DNA of 23,355 bases from JBHGYD01 sp041920415 (GCA_041920415.1 JBHGYD010000035.1:1-23355); one strand, 5' to 3'. Positions 14,139 to 21,619 are shown, counted from the stretch's first letter. The notes: a model not told the origin generated them from the letters alone. Made by a program: numbers and translations.

Positions 14139-15287
14139 AGGCTCTAAAATATCATCAACATTTAAAGAGAATAGTTTAGCTGCATTGTTATCATGAGCTT
14201 TACCAAATGCAAATTGTTTTGCAGTAAATAGATCGCAATCCTCAATAGCAAGAGTTTGGTCAAAACGTTTAATTTTCACGCCTCCACCAATGTAAGCATC
14301 ATAGCGATCATTCACAAAGGCTAACAGTTTACCATTCGTCATCCATTCAGACTCCACGATTTTTAGGTTATAAGGTAGTACTGTAACATAAACCCCATTT
14401 GCATTAAGGTGAGTGTATAGAGCTTTAAGATTCCAAGAATCTGTTGGGTTAACAACTAACACTACCTTGCCATCAACCTTTACTGATTTCCCATTTTCTT
14501 TAACTGATAAGCGTTTCATTACAGCAGCCAATTCTTTTACTGTTGTTTGGGGATCAGCAAATGTTAAAGTGCCGCTAGAATCTTTATCTGCATAACCATT
14601 AGTTGGGTCAATCGGTTTATTTAAATCTTTGATTAATCCAATTGGTTCATCTTTAACAGGCCCTGCGCCAAGTAAAAACCCTCGCTCTAATCCTACTGCG
14701 AATGTCTCAGTAATTTGAGCACGAACAAATCGTTCCACCCATTCTGGACCGTACTCAAATAAATCTTTAGGAATTACCACGAAAGCAGTTAATTTGCCTT
14801 GTGTGACAGTTTCTTCGCTAAATGCAGCATCCAATTGACCTTTAATTTCTCCAAAAATTTTCCCCCATACGGCAGCGCCGCTTGTTTCTGATTTAATGAT
14901 ACGTGTAATAAGTCCTGTTGTTTTAATTCCAAGTTCTTGCAACAATGGATGTTCGTTTGTTAAATCTTCAAAAATACGGTCAATTGTGGATTCAGGTAAA
15001 AGAATCTCTTCTTTGTACCCTACATCCGTACTTAAAGAGTTGAAAAATTTACGTTCTTCAGAAGTTAAAATGTTCGATTTACCACGAGCAGCTAGAATTT
15101 GTTGATCTAAGTTTTCTTGGCGCACTTGAGCTGTAATAACTTCTTTTAAATCATTCACAAGAGCTTCTTGCATTTCAGCCCAAGCTGTTGCCTGTTCTTC
15201 TTCAGTCGCACCATTCTTAACTAAATCAATGTACACTTGTTTTTTCTCGTTGTAGGTTTCCATATTTCCTTTCAATTTCAAAGTCAT
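14127..15287 (-). CDS. Major capsid protein, HK97 fold
   Basis: A 386-residue major capsid protein. Residues 1-100 are a charged helical delta/scaffold-like domain (METYNEKKQVYIDLV, EEEQATAWAEMQEALVNDL); the HK97-fold core follows, with LLPESTIDRIFEDLTNEHPLLQELGI, TSGAAVWGKI and the C-terminal FDQTLAIEDCDLFTAKQFAFGKAHDNNAA pattern. The helical N-terminus is probably removed by the adjacent ClpP-like protease during maturation. ATG 15287 has AGAGGAGG upstream. Gene order protease-capsid is conserved in cos-type siphoviruses. Confidence 0.93.
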   Translation of the reverse strand: MTLKLKGNMETYNEKKQVYIDLVKNGATEEEQATAWAEMQEALVNDLKEVITAQVRQENLDQQILAARGKSNILTSEERKFFNSLSTDVGYKEEILLPESTIDRIFEDLTNEHPLLQELGIKTTGLITRIIKSETSGAAVWGKIFGEIKGQLDAAFSEETVTQGKLTAFVVIPKDLFEYGPEWVERFVRAQITETFAVGLERGFLLGAGPVKDEPIGLIKDLNKPIDPTNGYADKDSSGTLTFADPQTTVKELAAVMKRLSVKENGKSVKVDGKVVLVVNPTDSWNLKALYTHLNANGVYVTVLPYNLKIVESEWMTNGKLLAFVNDRYDAYIGGGVKIKRFDQTLAIEDCDLFTAKQFAFGKAHDNNAAKLFSLNVDDILEPETP

Positions 15288-15310
15288 ATTTTAAAACCTC
15301 CTCTTTAAAA

Positions 15311-16030
15311 TTAAAAAATGAACCCTTTTCGCTTCGTCTGCACTTTAGCAGGCGATGTAGGTTCATTTGATTGATTATTATTTTGTTTTAACTTGTTCGT
15401 TACAGCATCAATGATTTGCTGCATTTGTTCGTCAGTGATTATGTTTTGTGTTTCGTCTTCTTGTGATTCAAATTCTACTTTGTCAGCAAATCCTTCTTTC
15501 ACAGCCTGTTCAGCCGTGAACCATGTTTCAGCTTCTAGCAATTTCGTGATCTCTTCGCGACTCTTGCCGGTTCTTTGTTGATAAATCGAAATAATCGACT
15601 CGTCATATGCTTCAAGGGCATTGAGCGTTTTCTGAATATCATGTTTATTACCCCAAGCTAATGTAGAAGCCTCATGAATCATCATTCGGGAACCTGTTCT
15701 CATAATGATTTCATCGGCCCCCATTGCCACAATAGATGCAGCAGATGCAGCTAACGACGTCACTTCCACAATTACGTATTTGTCCAAGTCTTTTAGGTAA
15801 TTGTATATTTCAATACCTTGGTCAGCGTCACCGCCACCGCTATTTAACTTGATCCGAATTGTAGAAGCTTTAACATCTTTCAAAGCATTTCTAATACTTT
15901 CAGCGCTTATAGCTTCGTACCACCAGCTGCTCCTGCCAATATAGCCAGACAACACCATTTCATGCTCATCTTTACTTTCATTTGTTTTGTTATAAAACTT
16001 AAACGGAATTGGCTGAATTTTATTTTTCAC
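15311..16030 (-). CDS. ClpP-like prohead maturation protease
   Basis: A 239-residue serine protease of the ClpP/crotonase fold that would process capsid and scaffold. The glycine-rich LNSGGGDADQG (about 62-72), the nucleophile Ser96 in TSLAASAAS, and His119 in MMIHEAST are visible; the LLEAETWFTAEQAVKEGFAD block supplies the usual C-terminal part of the active site. The last 40 residues are a charged extension not found in ClpP. It begins with GTG 16030, overlapping the portal gene by 4 bases, after GGAGGTGAGG. Confidence 0.93.
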   Translation of the reverse strand: MKNKIQPIPFKFYNKTNESKDEHEMVLSGYIGRSSWWYEAISAESIRNALKDVKASTIRIKLNSGGGDADQGIEIYNYLKDLDKYVIVEVTSLAASAASIVAMGADEIIMRTGSRMMIHEASTLAWGNKHDIQKTLNALEAYDESIISIYQQRTGKSREEITKLLEAETWFTAEQAVKEGFADKVEFESQEDETQNIITDEQMQQIIDAVTNKLKQNNNQSNEPTSPAKVQTKRKGFIF

Positions 16031-17166
16031 TTATCCTCACCTCCTTCCACAGCTCCTGCAGATTGATAGTTTTTCGTAATCACAAATTCATCCAAGGCTG
16101 GATTATCTGAACGTTCTTTTCCAAACAATTCCCTCACCTCATTTCTTGTAAAAGCTCCGCTGGCAACAAGCTTGTCTACTGCTTCAGCATGGTCAATTAA
16201 GTCTTTTTCCATTACACCCTTCACTTCAATCCGGGAACCTTTTAAATATTCGTTTTTCGTTAAAATCTTTGCATTCAATTCATCTTCAATCTTTTTAACC
16301 AATGGACCAATGCAAAACTTGATGTATGCTTTGATTGATGTTTCATATTCAGACATGTCGCCGTGTATTAACGCATTCGGAATACCTAGTATGTTCGCCA
16401 CATCATCAATCAGAGATTTTTTCAACTTAGTAAGCTCGTCAATCGACTGGCCGTTGTTATCACCACTTGCGACCTCGTCATATTCAAAGCCTTTGAGTTT
16501 CGGAACAATGGCGACGGAATTTTTACTGAACGCTGCGAACAACTTATCAATAAACTTTTGCAATTTTGTTCGATTTTCTTCGTTTAGCGATTGCGTTGAA
16601 TCGATGCCAACAATTCCTCTGATTTGATTCTTTCTCAAGCCGACTTCGATCATCCGGCTAAACAATTCAGCATAATCGTTAAACATTCCATCCATAAATG
16701 TTGTTAACTTCTCGTTGTTGTAAGTAATATAAATCACTTCATCCATTCGAAACGAACGCTGAAATGTATAATCTTTGACTGTTACATCACGAAAAATATC
16801 GGGATAAACAGCAAATTCGTCTCTCGTGAAATCATCGGCTATCAATAAATCATTTGTATCCGTAAGAATGACAAGCGCTTCGTTTTCATAAATCAATTTG
16901 TAAATAAAATCTTGCCAGAAATCAGCAGCACTTTGGTCCGTGTTCGGTCTCACATTTAATAAATAATGCCAATCATTGTATTGTCTTTTTCCGTTTTTCA
17001 TAATACGAAAATCTGATTGGCTAATCGTTCGGCCAATGAAGTTGATACACGTTTCTAATGCCATTTTCTTTAAATAAGCTCGCTGAGATGTTTCATAAGT
17101 CAGATCAAGGTCAAACATCCATTCAAGCTCGCTGTTTCTTCTCAAAATGTCGCTAAGCCATCCCAT
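16027..17166 (-). CDS. Portal protein, HK97 family
   Basis: A 379-residue portal subunit forming the dodecameric DNA gate of the prohead. The MALETCINFIGRTISQSDFRI block, the WHYLLNVRPNTDQSAADFWQ block, and NILGIPNALIHG in the C-terminal half are diagnostic of this family. ATG 17166 is preceded by GGAGGTGAG at a somewhat long spacing. It lies between terminase and protease, the standard packaging-head order. Confidence 0.95.
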   Translation of the reverse strand: MGWLSDILRRNSELEWMFDLDLTYETSQRAYLKKMALETCINFIGRTISQSDFRIMKNGKRQYNDWHYLLNVRPNTDQSAADFWQDFIYKLIYENEALVILTDTNDLLIADDFTRDEFAVYPDIFRDVTVKDYTFQRSFRMDEVIYITYNNEKLTTFMDGMFNDYAELFSRMIEVGLRKNQIRGIVGIDSTQSLNEENRTKLQKFIDKLFAAFSKNSVAIVPKLKGFEYDEVASGDNNGQSIDELTKLKKSLIDDVANILGIPNALIHGDMSEYETSIKAYIKFCIGPLVKKIEDELNAKILTKNEYLKGSRIEVKGVMEKDLIDHAEAVDKLVASGAFTRNEVRELFGKERSDNPALDEFVITKNYQSAGAVEGGEDK

Positions 17167-17183
17167 TATCCGTTCTCACCTCC

Positions 17184-18869
17184 TTAGAAGTTTAATGTGT
17201 CTAAAATATCCAGCGATTCTTCAATGTTTATATCACTTATTTCATCAACCCGATATAGCCCATAAACAAATGCTTGGAAACCGTCTGTCTTTCGACGAAT
17301 GGGCTCTTTCTTTTGGTACTCTTTGTTTCCATCCTTCTTAACCACAACAAGAACGTTATTGGTGTACCAACGCATTAAAGGATTGTCACCAAAAATAAAT
17401 AGCCGATTAGCGAACCCTGTTTCCACCCGCGGAGCTAACAAGCTGTGAATCGCTTTTGGATTTCGAATAACTTCTACTTCAAATCCTGCTTCTTCAAATA
17501 ACGTTCTCAATATTTCCATTCGGAAATTGTCTCCAACAATTTTCTTGATATTGTAATATTTTCGCATTTCAACAAACCAATCGACGATATGCTTAGGATT
17601 AATCGTTGGTTCATCTACAACCGTAAGCAATCCTTGCTTTTCCCACTCTCTAATCGGAGCGAATTTTCGTTTACCAGCCATTTCAGCATCATGTTTTTTA
17701 GAATAACTGTAATATTTATCAACAAACTCTTTTCTCGCGAAAGAGTGTGTAATGAAAGGATATTTGCCCTCATATTTAAATACCAGGCCGCATGCTGCAA
17801 AATCTCGAATACTTGCAAAGTCTAAACAACCAATACATTCTCGATTTAACAAGTTCGGCATTGGTTGATTCGTGGCTTCTATTTCCTCCCATTTGGCTAC
17901 TGAGCGCTCCAGATCCGTAACCGGCAAATTCATGCGTTTGGTCATGAATTCTTCACGGTTGCTTGGGTCGTCTTCCAAATCCTCGTATTCTTCCTTGATT
18001 GTTTCAAATAAGCCTTGAGCATATTCGCATCGTGGTTCGCTTAACATTGGGTTCGCTTTTTCCCAATTGGATGGATCTTCGACTTCGCTTTCATCATCTA
18101 GCTTACAAATGAAAGGAAACAAAGCATTAGGTCGAGCTTCGCCGTTTAAAACTTTCAAGGCTTTCTCTTTTAATTTGTCTAAAAATCCATCACGGACATA
18201 ACCATCAGTACCTATATAAAATTCACGGGGATTTGGTTTCTTACCAAGACCTGAAATATGCACCCTTACATCTTTGTTACTTTCATATTGATGGATTTCA
18301 TCAAATACAACAGCGCCATCACGTAAACCGTCTTTGGTTTCGCCGTTTGAAGTACGGAACTTCAATACGCTTCCAGTCTTTTTGGATACGGTTTGAGTAA
18401 GGGTGGTTTTGAAAGCCTTCTGGAGTATCTCGTGACGTTTTATTGTTTTATGAACTTCATCCGGGGAAGTTTTTGCCTGCTCTTCGCTATTCGCAACAAC
18501 TGAAATGTTGTACTCTTCAATTCCGTGCAACTCACTTATTAAAAAATGAGTAATAACGGAAATTAAGCCGTTTTTTCCACCACCACGGCCAAGCATCCAC
18601 AAGTGTTTGCGATAAAAGACGCGGTTATTTTTTTTATAAAACAAAAAGACGAATGCTATTAAGAATTTTTGAAATGGTTGTAACGGAAAATACCACTTCT
18701 CACCGAAGCGAATACAGTTTTCAATCATTTCATCATCAAAATACAAATCGTCTCTGTTTAAAACATACTTTTTTAGATATTCAATTAATAAAATTCGCTC
18801 TTTGTTAAGTTTGATTTTTCCTGACTCATAAAGATGGATATAGTCGTCTACATATTTTTGGTGAATCAT
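17184..18869 (-). CDS. terL: Terminase large subunit
   Basis: A 561-residue packaging motor with ATPase and nuclease. Walker A is GRGGGKN (94-100), Walker B is VVFDE (187-191), and the RNase-H-like nuclease domain starts at CLDFASIRD with D350; a late KTDGFQAFVYG supplies another expected acidic residue. The N-terminal LQPFQKFLIAFVFLF and the overall length fit the HK97/phiSLT-like terminases of cos phages. The start ATG overlaps the small-subunit stop (ATGA). Confidence 0.95.
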   Translation of the reverse strand: MIHQKYVDDYIHLYESGKIKLNKERILLIEYLKKYVLNRDDLYFDDEMIENCIRFGEKWYFPLQPFQKFLIAFVFLFYKKNNRVFYRKHLWMLGRGGGKNGLISVITHFLISELHGIEEYNISVVANSEEQAKTSPDEVHKTIKRHEILQKAFKTTLTQTVSKKTGSVLKFRTSNGETKDGLRDGAVVFDEIHQYESNKDVRVHISGLGKKPNPREFYIGTDGYVRDGFLDKLKEKALKVLNGEARPNALFPFICKLDDESEVEDPSNWEKANPMLSEPRCEYAQGLFETIKEEYEDLEDDPSNREEFMTKRMNLPVTDLERSVAKWEEIEATNQPMPNLLNRECIGCLDFASIRDFAACGLVFKYEGKYPFITHSFARKEFVDKYYSYSKKHDAEMAGKRKFAPIREWEKQGLLTVVDEPTINPKHIVDWFVEMRKYYNIKKIVGDNFRMEILRTLFEEAGFEVEVIRNPKAIHSLLAPRVETGFANRLFIFGDNPLMRWYTNNVLVVVKKDGNKEYQKKEPIRRKTDGFQAFVYGLYRVDEISDINIEESLDILDTLNF

Positions 18870-19186
18870 ACTAAATCACTAGCACTGTACCCACCTTGCT
18901 CGTCGGTAGTGTTTTTTGGTTTAGCATCTAATCCTAAATCTTTTCCAAGAGCGATTATTTGGGCGTTTATTTTATTCCTCTCACCAATAAGAGGGTGAGC
19001 CTTTGTGAATTTCTGTGAACCGTTGACTGTTGTGACCGACTCCCCCTCTTTACTAATCGTCTTGCTGATTTTTCGAAACGACTTCACTAAATCAATATAC
19101 CGTTCAACTTTTTCTACCTGTACCAAATCACTTGTGTCAATGCGTCTCATCAACTGTTCCTTTAGTTTGGTAATACTTATCGCCAT
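18866..19186 (-). CDS. terS: Terminase small subunit, P27 family
   Basis: A 106-residue protein that would recognise the packaging start and load the large subunit. ITKLKEQLMRRIDTSDLVQVEKVERYIDLVK and the ends HPLIGERNKINAQIIALGKDLGL fit the P27-type small terminases. I placed the start at ATG 19186 because GGGGTGGG lies just upstream; an upstream GTG-type extension would eat into the G+C-rich candidate cos region. Its stop overlaps the large-subunit start by 4 bases. Confidence 0.88.
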   Translation of the reverse strand: MAISITKLKEQLMRRIDTSDLVQVEKVERYIDLVKSFRKISKTISKEGESVTTVNGSQKFTKAHPLIGERNKINAQIIALGKDLGLDAKPKNTTDEQGGYSASDLV

Positions 19187-19302
19187 GCTTCCCACCCCCT
19201 TACGTGAGTATTTTTTCAAAAAATCCGGACAGAACAGGCCCACCGCCGGTGCCCATCAAAGAAAATTTTTCAAAAACTTTTGACCCGGGGGGTGCTATTC
19301 CT
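19187..19302 (-). other. Candidate cos region between HNH gene and TerS
   Basis: A 116-base noncoding gap in an otherwise tightly packed operon. It contains a G+C-rich palindrome CACCGCCGGTG (19241-19251), a second G+C-rich block ACCCGGGGGGT (19283-19293), and two direct copies of TTTTTCAAAAA (19212-19222 and 19266-19276). The HNH-TerS-TerL cluster belongs to phages that cut a cos site with 3' overhangs close to these genes, so this is the natural place for cosN and terminase binding sites. The exact nick positions cannot be read from the sequence. Confidence 0.5.
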
Positions 19303-19635
19303 TTACCATTTCTCATCATCCCATTTATGTCTTGTCGGTTGAAACACTCTGCCGTGAATTCGGTTATGACATTTAACACATAACGTTTCAAGGTTATCCA
19401 TATCTAAAGCTAGTTCTGGATGATCCTCAAGTTCTTTGATATGATGAACAACCAACTGAATTTTCTTTCGTTTAGCGTTCTCGCTATACTCATTTGTATC
19501 AATGGTAACGTAGCCATTTCGTTTGCATTCTTGGCATTCGTAATTATCCCGTTTTTTCACTTCTTCTCGAAGCGATTTCCATTCGTCGCTATCGTAGAAC
19601 TTACGCTTTTGTTGTCTTGTTTTGTAGAAGTCCAT
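19303..19635 (-). CDS. HNH endonuclease of the packaging module
   Basis: A 110-residue HNH nuclease. The zinc ligands C34/C37 and C86/C89 frame the fold; H64-H65, N81 and H90 give the HNH residues in LVVHHIKEL...NLETLCVKCHNRIHG. In cos-type phages such as HK97 this protein acts with both terminase subunits at cos. The ATG at 19635 has GGAG 8 bases upstream; a TTG-type start seven codons earlier has none. It lies immediately upstream of the candidate cos region and TerS. Confidence 0.93.
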   Translation of the reverse strand: MDFYKTRQQKRKFYDSDEWKSLREEVKKRDNYECQECKRNGYVTIDTNEYSENAKRKKIQLVVHHIKELEDHPELALDMDNLETLCVKCHNRIHGRVFQPTRHKWDDEKW

Positions 19636-19675
19636 ACTATCAACTCCAAATAACAAAGCACACGATAATTCGGGC

Positions 19676-19861
19676 TCACTTAATCAATTCAAACTTAATA
19701 CATTTCATAGCCTTTTCATAATCAATATCTATATTTGCAGTCAGCTTTACAAACGGATACTTTTCGTTATATTCTTCAATCATTTTGGCTAACTCTTCTG
19801 TATCTTTAACACAATTATCAAGCATTTGTTTTAGCTCGTTTAAATCAATTTGAAATTTCAT
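19676..19861 (-). CDS. Small helical phage protein
   Basis: A 61-residue acidic protein (LNELKQMLDNCVKDTEELAKMIEEYNEKY at its core), likely a coiled coil. No recognised family. ATG 19861 follows a good GGAGGAGTGGTGA site. It is the first gene after a strong UUCG-loop terminator and precedes the HNH gene, so it may begin a packaging transcript unless readthrough occurs. Confidence 0.7.
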   Translation of the reverse strand: MKFQIDLNELKQMLDNCVKDTEELAKMIEEYNEKYPFVKLTANIDIDYEKAMKCIKFELIK

Positions 19862-19882
19862 TTGTCACCACTCCTCCAAATA

Positions 19883-19908
19883 AAAAAGCACCCCGAAGGA
19901 TGCTTTTT
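19883..19908 (-). terminator. Terminator with UUCG loop
   Basis: On the minus strand GCATCC, loop TTCG and GGGTGC form a 6-bp stem (one G-T) flanked by AAAAA and TTTTTT. It follows the tiny DPG-repeat peptide gene and lies inside the late gene series. Confidence 0.85.
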
Positions 19909-19935
19909 ATTATTCACATGTGATAGACTTCTGGA

Positions 19936-20007
19936 TCAGATATCGCCAGGATCGATTACCCCGACGTCTCCAGGATCCATCATCCCGATGTTGCCCGGAT
20001 CTTTCAT
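19936..20007 (-). CDS. 23-residue DPG-repeat peptide
   Basis: A tiny ORF beginning MK and consisting of three imperfect eight-codon repeats: DPGNIGMM, DPGDVGVI and DPGDI. The ATG at 20007 has a near-ideal AAAGGAGTGATAGT leader, and a strong terminator follows about 30 bases after the stop, so it looks like a genuine gene too short for normal gene callers. The Asp-Pro-Gly units suggest a turn-rich, possibly metal-binding or extended peptide, but no function is known to me. The repeats are also visible at DNA level as GATCC(T/G)GG units every 24 bases. Confidence 0.6.
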   Translation of the reverse strand: MKDPGNIGMMDPGDVGVIDPGDI

Positions 20008-20070
20008 ACTATCACTCCTTTCGCCTACTCAATACGACAAAAGGAGATATTTTCCTACAAAATTCATTCG

Positions 20071-20241
20071 TCAAATTTTGACATTGTGTAAATAACATTT
20101 GTCACGTATAACGGCAAAACGTAATGTTGACCGAATAGCCGAAATTGTTATAAAACCTACAGCATAATCCACCGCCGCCAAGGCAACGGTGTCAATCTTG
20201 AATTTGTAAATAGTTGTTCCAGCACATGTGACTTGTGTCAT
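20071..20241 (-). CDS. Doubtful small ORF coupled to a leader ORF
   Basis: A 56-residue frame starting MTQVTCAGTTIYKF with a mildly hydrophobic centre (AAVDYAVGFITISAI). No ribosome binding site is visible, but its ATG overlaps the stop of the preceding short ORF as ATGA, so it could be translated by coupling. I recognise no family and it may not be a gene. Confidence 0.25.
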   Translation of the reverse strand: MTQVTCAGTTIYKFKIDTVALAAVDYAVGFITISAIRSTLRFAVIRDKCYLHNVKI

Positions 20242-20297
20242 GTAATGGCGCACCAAAGTTTTAAAGCTTGATAAACCAAGGAAGTTTTAAACGTCAT
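20238..20297 (-). CDS. Doubtful 19-residue leader ORF
   Basis: A frame of 19 residues starting MTFKTSLVYQALKLW. AGGAGG stands only two to three bases before the ATG, too close for an ideal start. That AGGAGG is also part of the repeated 3' end of the 55-residue gene at 21104, so it may have arisen by chance. It ends in an ATGA overlap with the next ORF. Confidence 0.25.
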   Translation of the reverse strand: MTFKTSLVYQALKLWCAIT

Positions 20298-20337
20298 TTC
20301 CTCCTAATAATCGCCCACCATAAAATCACTCCAAACA
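20294..20337 (-). pseudogene. Internally deleted remnant of the 55-residue phage gene
   Basis: Two blocks match the intact gene at 21104-21288: ATCACTCCAAACA (20325-20337, matching 21276-21288, the ribosome binding site region) and TCATTTCCTCCTAAT (20294-20308, matching 21104-21118, the 3' end). In the intact copy they are about 185 bases apart from end to end; here about 44, so nearly all of the coding part is gone. The membrane-protein gene lies between the two copies. Confidence 0.45.
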
Positions 20338-20360
20338 AAAAAGCACCCTTAGAGGTGCTT
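20337..20360 (-). terminator. Terminator of the membrane-protein gene
   Basis: On the minus strand AAGCACC, loop TCTAAG and GGTGCTT form a 7-bp stem followed by TTTT and a further T-rich stretch, 10 bases after the membrane-protein stop. Confidence 0.8.
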
Positions 20361-20369
20361 AATAACTTT

Positions 20370-21044
20370 TTATTCAATTTCAATTCTTTCTCTATTTGGT
20401 TTCTTTAGCTCTTTATTATGAAACGCATTTATAAAATTTGCTTGAAAGTAAATTAAGTTTTCAGAGTAATAACCAAATCCTTTCCACACCGAAAAACCTA
20501 AATAAATCAAAAAAATAATCATTACACTAGAAAATGCATTATGTCCATATAAAAATATTAGTACTGATACCGAAAATATTGAAAGAACTATAGAAACAAG
20601 AAGTGCTCCTAATCCATGTATAGTTGTCAGCATATATCTATACCGTTCCGTAATATAATCTCTTTGTTCGCTTTCAAGCTGGAGCAGTTCTTTTTGCCAA
20701 TGGTATTCGAACATAAAGTAAGCTTTGTGATGCTCAAATCGATATTCATCGATTCCCTTAATCTTTTCCTTGTTTTCAATGATATTTAACATTTTTTGCA
20801 TTATTTTCGATGACTGTTTACTGAAAATCCAGTTCACCGAAAAATATATTTGGTGCATCAGATATCCCAAAACAATACCAACAAATCCCAACGAAACCAT
20901 AATACCTAATAGCTGTGTAACAGTAAACTCATTTCCTAAAAAGAATCTCTTTCCATACGAGAGATAAGTAACGTAAGTAAATAATATAAACACCCAACCA
21001 GGTATACCCCATCGAATTAGATATTTTGTCTCAAAGTTCATCAT
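20370..21044 (-). CDS. Four-helix membrane protein of unknown function
   Basis: A 224-residue protein with likely transmembrane helices at about 13-30, 44-68, 142-166 and 171-190, separated by a long soluble helical loop (75-140) rich in Lys, Glu and aromatic residues. No recognised family. It is visibly more A+T-rich than the packaging genes, has its own terminator, and lies between an intact and a deleted copy of a small phage gene. ATG 21044 has AAGGAGAGG upstream; a longer frame from ATG 21107 is possible and would overlap the preceding gene. Membrane proteins in this position can be superinfection-exclusion or other lysogenic cargo; that is inference. Confidence 0.75.
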   Translation of the reverse strand: MMNFETKYLIRWGIPGWVFILFTYVTYLSYGKRFFLGNEFTVTQLLGIMVSLGFVGIVLGYLMHQIYFSVNWIFSKQSSKIMQKMLNIIENKEKIKGIDEYRFEHHKAYFMFEYHWQKELLQLESEQRDYITERYRYMLTTIHGLGALLVSIVLSIFSVSVLIFLYGHNAFSSVMIIFLIYLGFSVWKGFGYYSENLIYFQANFINAFHNKELKKPNRERIEIE

Positions 21045-21103
21045 AACGTTTCCTCTCCTTTTGTGTATTAGTATTAATACAACAAAAGGACTATTTTTCC
21101 TTC

Positions 21104-21271
21104 TCATTTCCTCCTAATCGCCCCGCGCACTCTTTTGTACGTCGGACGATTCATTCCCATCAAGTCGAGTAGTTCGCGACGACTCAATTTCTGTTCTTTT
21201 TTCTTCGGCTTTTTCGCCACGCTCTTTAGCTTCTTAATTTCTTTATCTGACAAACGCTCATGCAATTTCAT
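21104..21271 (-). CDS. Small basic phage protein
   Basis: A 55-residue, strongly basic protein: LHERLSDKEIKKLKSVAK, then KLSRRELLDLMGMNRPTYKRV and a RGAIRRK end. The C-terminal half resembles a small helix-turn-helix (LSRRELLDLMGMNRPTYKR), so it may bind DNA. Similar short proteins are common between late regulator and terminase genes in Bacillaceae phages; their role is unknown to me. I chose ATG 21271, with GGAG 8 bases upstream. The stop TGA overlaps an ATG that could extend the membrane-protein gene. Confidence 0.75.
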   Translation of the reverse strand: MKLHERLSDKEIKKLKSVAKKPKKKEQKLSRRELLDLMGMNRPTYKRVRGAIRRK

Positions 21272-21296
21272 TCTCATCACTCCAAACAGAGCAAAA

Positions 21297-21326
21297 TAAA
21301 AACGCCTGTCATTTAGACAGACGCTT
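21297..21326 (-). terminator. Terminator after the 77-residue gene
   Basis: CGCCTGTC (21303-21310) and GACAGACG (21316-21323) pair with one mismatch; the minus-strand side ends in TTTTTATTTT. The stop codon of the 77-residue gene lies within the structure. Confidence 0.7.
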
Positions 21327-21542
21327 TCTCTTTTCGATTTCCTCTTCTAATTCCTCAGTCGTAAATACACTAATCAATTTCTTTGCTACATCTTCATTCT
21401 CGTCCAGAAATTTAGCTAACTGCTGCAAAACCTTCAATGCTTCGTTAGCTTCTCGTTTCAAAGCCTTTAACCCTTTGAGCGCATCGGATACGTCAACATC
21501 CACTTTAACAGCCAATCCGTTCGACTCGCGCATTGCTGCCAT
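21309..21542 (-). CDS. Small coiled-coil phage protein
   Basis: A 77-residue protein with VKVDVDVSDALKGLKALKREANEALKVLQQL followed by an acidic, helical end. It probably forms a coiled coil. No assigned function; short proteins with this V-D-V-S-(D/E)-A-L-K-G-L pattern occur in Geobacillus-type phages. ATG 21542 has AAAGGAG about 10 bases upstream. A terminator-like hairpin lies just ahead of it (21574-21602) and another directly after. Confidence 0.78.
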   Translation of the reverse strand: MAAMRESNGLAVKVDVDVSDALKGLKALKREANEALKVLQQLAKFLDENEDVAKKLISVFTTEELEEEIEKRKRLSK

Positions 21543-21573
21543 GTCGCAACACTCCTTTTACAATTTTTGAAAT

Positions 21574-21602
21574 AAAAAACGCCACCCCAATCGGAGTGAC
21601 GC
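21574..21602 (-). terminator. Leader terminator ahead of the late operon
   Basis: On the minus strand CGTCACTCC, loop GATT and GGGGTGGCG form a 9-bp stem (two G-T), followed by TTTTTT. It lies between a promoter-like extended -10 and the first gene of the packaging series, so most transcripts would end here unless the hairpin is bypassed. Confidence 0.8.
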
Positions 21603-21619
21603 AAGAAGAGAAACGTACC

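Noticed and set aside
19200..19391. Extra 63-codon minus-strand ORF across the HNH gene end and candidate cos region
   Set aside because: It overlaps the HNH gene in another frame and has no ribosome binding site; the gap looks noncoding.
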